A stretch of 15,460 nucleotides of DNA from Chloroflexota bacterium (GTDB taxonomy: Bacteria; Chloroflexota; Dormibacteria; Dormibacterales; Dormibacteraceae), in contig VBJR01000043.1 in NCBI GenBank assembly GCA_005880175.1, positions 13,982-29,441 on the forward strand. Direction: 5' to 3'. Under the pieces are notes generated by a model. That model made no database searches and was not told where the DNA came from. It saw only the letters and a program-made list of their open reading frames with translations. Position 1 is the stretch's first letter. The number at the start of each line of letters is the position of its first letter. Shown piece after piece: positions 13,622-15,460 of this stretch. Position numbers and translations under genes: made by a program.

Positions 13622-15015
13622 TGCGGATCGACGACATCCGCCCGATCGCCATCTTCGAGGGTCTGTCCGACGAACAGCTCGCGCGGCTGATCGAGGGGGG
13701 TGAGGAGGTACCCGTCGAGCCCGGCGTCGAGCTGTTTCGGCAGGGCGAGCACGCGGACTCCTGGTGGGTGCTCATGGAGGGCGCCGTCGATCTGGTGCGC
13801 CACGTCGGCCGCGAGGAGACGCTGGTCGGGAGGTTGGACACGCCCGGCCGCTGGGCCGGCGGGTTCCGCGCCTGGGACCCGGAGGGGGTCTATCTCGCGA
13901 CGGGCCGCGGGTCGGCCGCCGGCCGCTTGCTCCGGGTGCCGGCCGAGGTGCTGCGCGCGCTGGGCGACGAGTGGTTCCCGCTGGGTGCGCACCTCATCCG
14001 GGGGCAGTACGGCACAGCGCGGTACATCGAGTCGACCGCCCGGCAGCGAGAGTCGCTCGTCGCGCTGGGCAAGCTCGCCGCCGGCCTCGCGCACGAGATC
14101 AACAACCCGGCGGCCGCCGCCACGCGGGCAGTCGACGCCCTGGACGCGGCCTGCCGGACGCTGCTCTCGTCGCTCACCCGGCTGGCGCACGGCGACATCT
14201 CGGCGCGGCAGTTCTCGGCCCTGGACGGGCTGCGCCGCGAGCTCGGGGGCGGGGCGGTGACCGATCCGCTGGACCTGGTCGACCGCGAGGAGGCCTTGTC
14301 ATCGTGGCTCGCGCGCCACGGCATCGAGCGCCAGTGGACGATCGGTCCGCCGCTCGCCGCCGCCGGGGCCGATGTCCCCTGGTGCGAGCGCGTGGCGATG
14401 GTGCTGGAGGGCCCGCCCCTCGAGGCCGGCCTCGAGTGGGTGGCGAGCACCCTCTCCGCCGAGACGCTGCTGGCCGAGATGAAGCTGTCGACCGGGCGCA
14501 TCTCGGAGCTCGTCGCGGCCGTCCGGTCCTACTCTCAGATGGACCGCGCGTCCATGCAGCAGATCGACGTGACCGAGGGCATCGAGAGCACCCTCGTGAT
14601 GCTCGGGCACAGGCTCCGCGACGGCGTTACCGTCGTCCGCGAGTACGACCCCGGCGTACCGGCGATCGAGGCTCATGCCGGAGAGCTGAACCAGGTGTGG
14701 ACCAACCTCGTCGACAACGCCGTCGACGCGATGGAGGGCGGCGGCACGCTCCGGGTGGCCACATGGGCCGATGGGGACCATGTGGTGGTCGAGATCGGCG
14801 ACACCGGCCCCGGCATGCCGCCGGAGGTGGCGGCCCGAGCCTTCGAGGCCTTCTACACGACCAAGGACGTGGGCCGCGGCACCGGGCTCGGCCCCGACAT
14901 CGCCCGGCGCATCGTCGAGGAGCGTCACGGGGGCACGATCGCCATCGACTCGCGACCGGGTCGGACTGTGCTGCGCGTCCGCATCCCGGTCCGGACGCTG
15001 AGCAGCGGCGTGTAG
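13621..15015 (+). CDS. Cyclic-nucleotide-binding-domain histidine kinase
   Basis: A 464-residue soluble sensor kinase. Residues about 8-125 look like a CAP-family effector domain ('LFRQGEHADSWWVLMEGAVDLV', 38-59), although the arginine-containing phosphate cassette is poorly kept, so the ligand may not be cAMP. A DHp helix has 'LAAGLAHEINNP' with the phosphorylated His158. About 110 residues later comes the probable second DHp helix ('STGRISELVAAVRSYSQMD', about 290-308). The ATPase domain has the N-box 'NLVDNAVDAM' (362-371), 'GDTGPGMP' (393-400), the F-box 'FEAFYTTK' and 'GTGLGP' (420-425), where Pro425 replaces the usual Leu. There is no transmembrane segment. The ATG at 13621 shares one base with the stop of the receiver-flavoprotein, so they are translationally coupled and the kinase is very likely its partner. 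An internal N-terminal motif for dimerisation is not evident. Confidence 0.9.
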   Translation: MRIDDIRPIAIFEGLSDEQLARLIEGGEEVPVEPGVELFRQGEHADSWWVLMEGAVDLVRHVGREETLVGRLDTPGRWAGGFRAWDPEGVYLATGRGSAAGRLLRVPAEVLRALGDEWFPLGAHLIRGQYGTARYIESTARQRESLVALGKLAAGLAHEINNPAAAATRAVDALDAACRTLLSSLTRLAHGDISARQFSALDGLRRELGGGAVTDPLDLVDREEALSSWLARHGIERQWTIGPPLAAAGADVPWCERVAMVLEGPPLEAGLEWVASTLSAETLLAEMKLSTGRISELVAAVRSYSQMDRASMQQIDVTEGIESTLVMLGHRLRDGVTVVREYDPGVPAIEAHAGELNQVWTNLVDNAVDAMEGGGTLRVATWADGDHVVVEIGDTGPGMPPEVAARAFEAFYTTKDVGRGTGLGPDIARRIVEERHGGTIAIDSRPGRTVLRVRIPVRTLSSGV

Positions 15016-15030
15016 GTGGTGGGCCGTAGC

Positions 15031-15128
15031 TTACATAAGTCGAACCGCGACGCCACTCTGGCTGGGCCGCTAGTGAGGCTGTGACGGGTTCGACTCCCGC
15101 CAAGTGGACCCAACGGAACAATATGTAA
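15031..15128. repeat. Nested inverted repeats enclosing a tRNA T-arm-like sequence
   Basis: TTACATA (15031-15037) pairs with TATGTAA (15122-15128). Inside, AGTCGAACC (15038-15046) pairs with GGTTCGACT (15087-15095). A third set, CCACT (15053-15057) and AGTGG (15103-15107), lies in between. The segment 15085-15099, CGGG-TTCGACT-CCCG, is a perfect T-stem and loop as in the 3' end of a tRNA or tmRNA, followed by an acceptor-like CAAGTGG-A-CC. Only about 60 bases separate the acceptor-like halves, too few for a complete tRNA, and no anticodon arm is clear. It may be a remnant att site or a recombination/hairpin site. Confidence 0.4.
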
Positions 15129-15334
15129 ACCCCGATCCCGAGATCACCGCCGCGCCGATAGACCTCTCCAGCCGGGCCGAACCGATCCCACGTGCCGTAG
15201 GTGTCAATGGACACGACGTTCTGGCTCTGGGGCATATTCGGTGATGCGGGGTGACGATCGTGTAGACCCCGCCGGTGATCTTGAAAGATGGTGCGGTTGA
15301 ACTCCTCAACGTCCTGTTTCGTACCGCCCAGCAA
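15118..15334 (-). pseudogene. Possible decayed coding stretch, function unknown
   Basis: On the minus strand an open frame reads 'TKQDVEEFNRTIF' (15325-15287) and later 'MPQSQNVVSIDTYGTWDRF' and 'EVYRRGGDLGIGVYI' (down to about 15125), with third positions mostly G or C as in real genes. Between them the sensible reading 'FKITGGVYTIVTP' is in a neighbouring frame, so a +1 base in a TTT run near 15285 and a second shift near 15255 would be needed. I do not recognise the protein. It could be a decayed gene, or chance. Confidence 0.25.
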
Positions 15335-15460
15335 GGGCTGGCGACCAGCCGGTGAGAGTCCGGCCCGGGCAAGCCGCCAGGGGAGCCCGGTAGTGAAATC
15401 TCCGGTGACCGTCGAGAGGCGGAGCCGAAGGGAGGTGGAGCAAAGCTGCAGGCCGTAACG
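15291..15460 (+). mobile_element. Probable 5' end of a group II intron (domain I), cut by the window edge
   Basis: GTGCG at 15291-15295 fits the GUGYG 5' splice site of bacterial group II introns. Behind it come stacked hairpins: GTTGA/TCAAC (15296-15310), GGCTGG/CCAGCC (15336-15350), GCCGG-TGAGAGT-CCGGC (15348-15364) and CCGGGC/GCCCGG (15365-15390). The GGTGAGAGTCC segment and the purine-rich run ending in 'AAGCTGCAGGCCGTAACG' resemble domain I of bacterial introns that encode a reverse transcriptase; that gene would lie beyond the window. The exact 5' boundary is uncertain, because a possible minus-strand coding stretch runs across 15291 up to 15334. A cobalamin riboswitch shares GCCGGTGAGAGTCCGGC, but its B12 box is not seen. 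Confidence 0.5.

Noticed and set aside
15050..15113. Complete tRNA or tmRNA gene
   Set aside because: Only a T-arm and part of an acceptor stem can be drawn; about 60 bases is too short and no anticodon arm is clear.
15346..15364. Cobalamin riboswitch core
   Set aside because: GCCGGTGAGAGTCCGGC matches that core, but the preceding GGGAA and a B12 box with CAGGA are not visible and no B12 gene follows in the window.
1..15460. CRISPR array, rRNA or transposase genes
   Set aside because: No regularly spaced repeats, rRNA-like conserved segments or transposase motifs were seen on either strand.

Overview
The window is a piece of a very GC-rich bacterial chromosome. Almost every codon ends in G or C, most genes stop with TGA, many genes overlap by 1 to 11 bases, and several starts sit 6 to 8 bases after a TANNNT -10 box, as in leaderless genes. 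With the gene content (fused receiver/thioredoxin-reductase-like protein, ArsR-SRPBCC operon, P450, FMN split-barrel protein, Hsp20-Lon pair) this fits Actinomycetota, possibly a Thermoleophilia-like soil lineage. The lineage is an inference from style and content; no marker gene is present.

Layout. (1) 67-2728, plus: an Hsp20 chaperone translationally coupled to an ATP-dependent Lon protease. The Lon reading frame is broken exactly at the proteolytic site. (2) 2778-5074, plus: a molybdopterin large subunit of the xanthine dehydrogenase / form II CoxL-like family, also broken by a short out-of-frame deletion and without its usual FAD and iron-sulfur partner genes. (3) 5103-7684, minus: an overlapping run of ArsR regulator, two SRPBCC proteins and a metallo-beta-lactamase-fold hydrolase, followed by a DksA/TraR-like protein that has lost all zinc-finger cysteines and probably has its own promoter. 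(4) 7876-9048, plus: a cytochrome P450, diverging from the ArsR operon and converging on a split-barrel flavin/F420 enzyme (9130-9564, minus). (5) 9609-10694, minus: a Cax-type Ca2+/H+ antiporter, diverging from (6) an unrecognised polytopic membrane protein (10839-11885, plus). (7) 11969-15015, plus: a two-gene signalling operon, a response-regulator receiver fused to a glutaredoxin-like segment and a thioredoxin-reductase-like flavoprotein, then a cyclic-nucleotide-domain histidine kinase. (8) 15016-15460: no intact gene; nested inverted repeats with a tRNA T-arm-like sequence, a possible decayed minus-strand coding stretch, and what looks like the 5' end of a group II intron running off the window.

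How the parts fit. The Hsp20-Lon pair is protein quality control. The ArsR unit looks like a self-regulated operon with a palindromic operator lying over the promoter and start codon. The 3' signalling pair appears to be a two-component system whose output is a flavoenzyme rather than a DNA-binding domain, with a cyclic-nucleotide-like sensor on the kinase. This is the most system-like unit in the window. The most unusual direct observation is that the two neighbouring genes lon and coxL-like each lost roughly 25 conserved codons plus a frame shift, 1.85 kb apart, with similar bases at both junctions. That could be real gene decay or an assembly/consensus artefact, and the sequence alone cannot tell.
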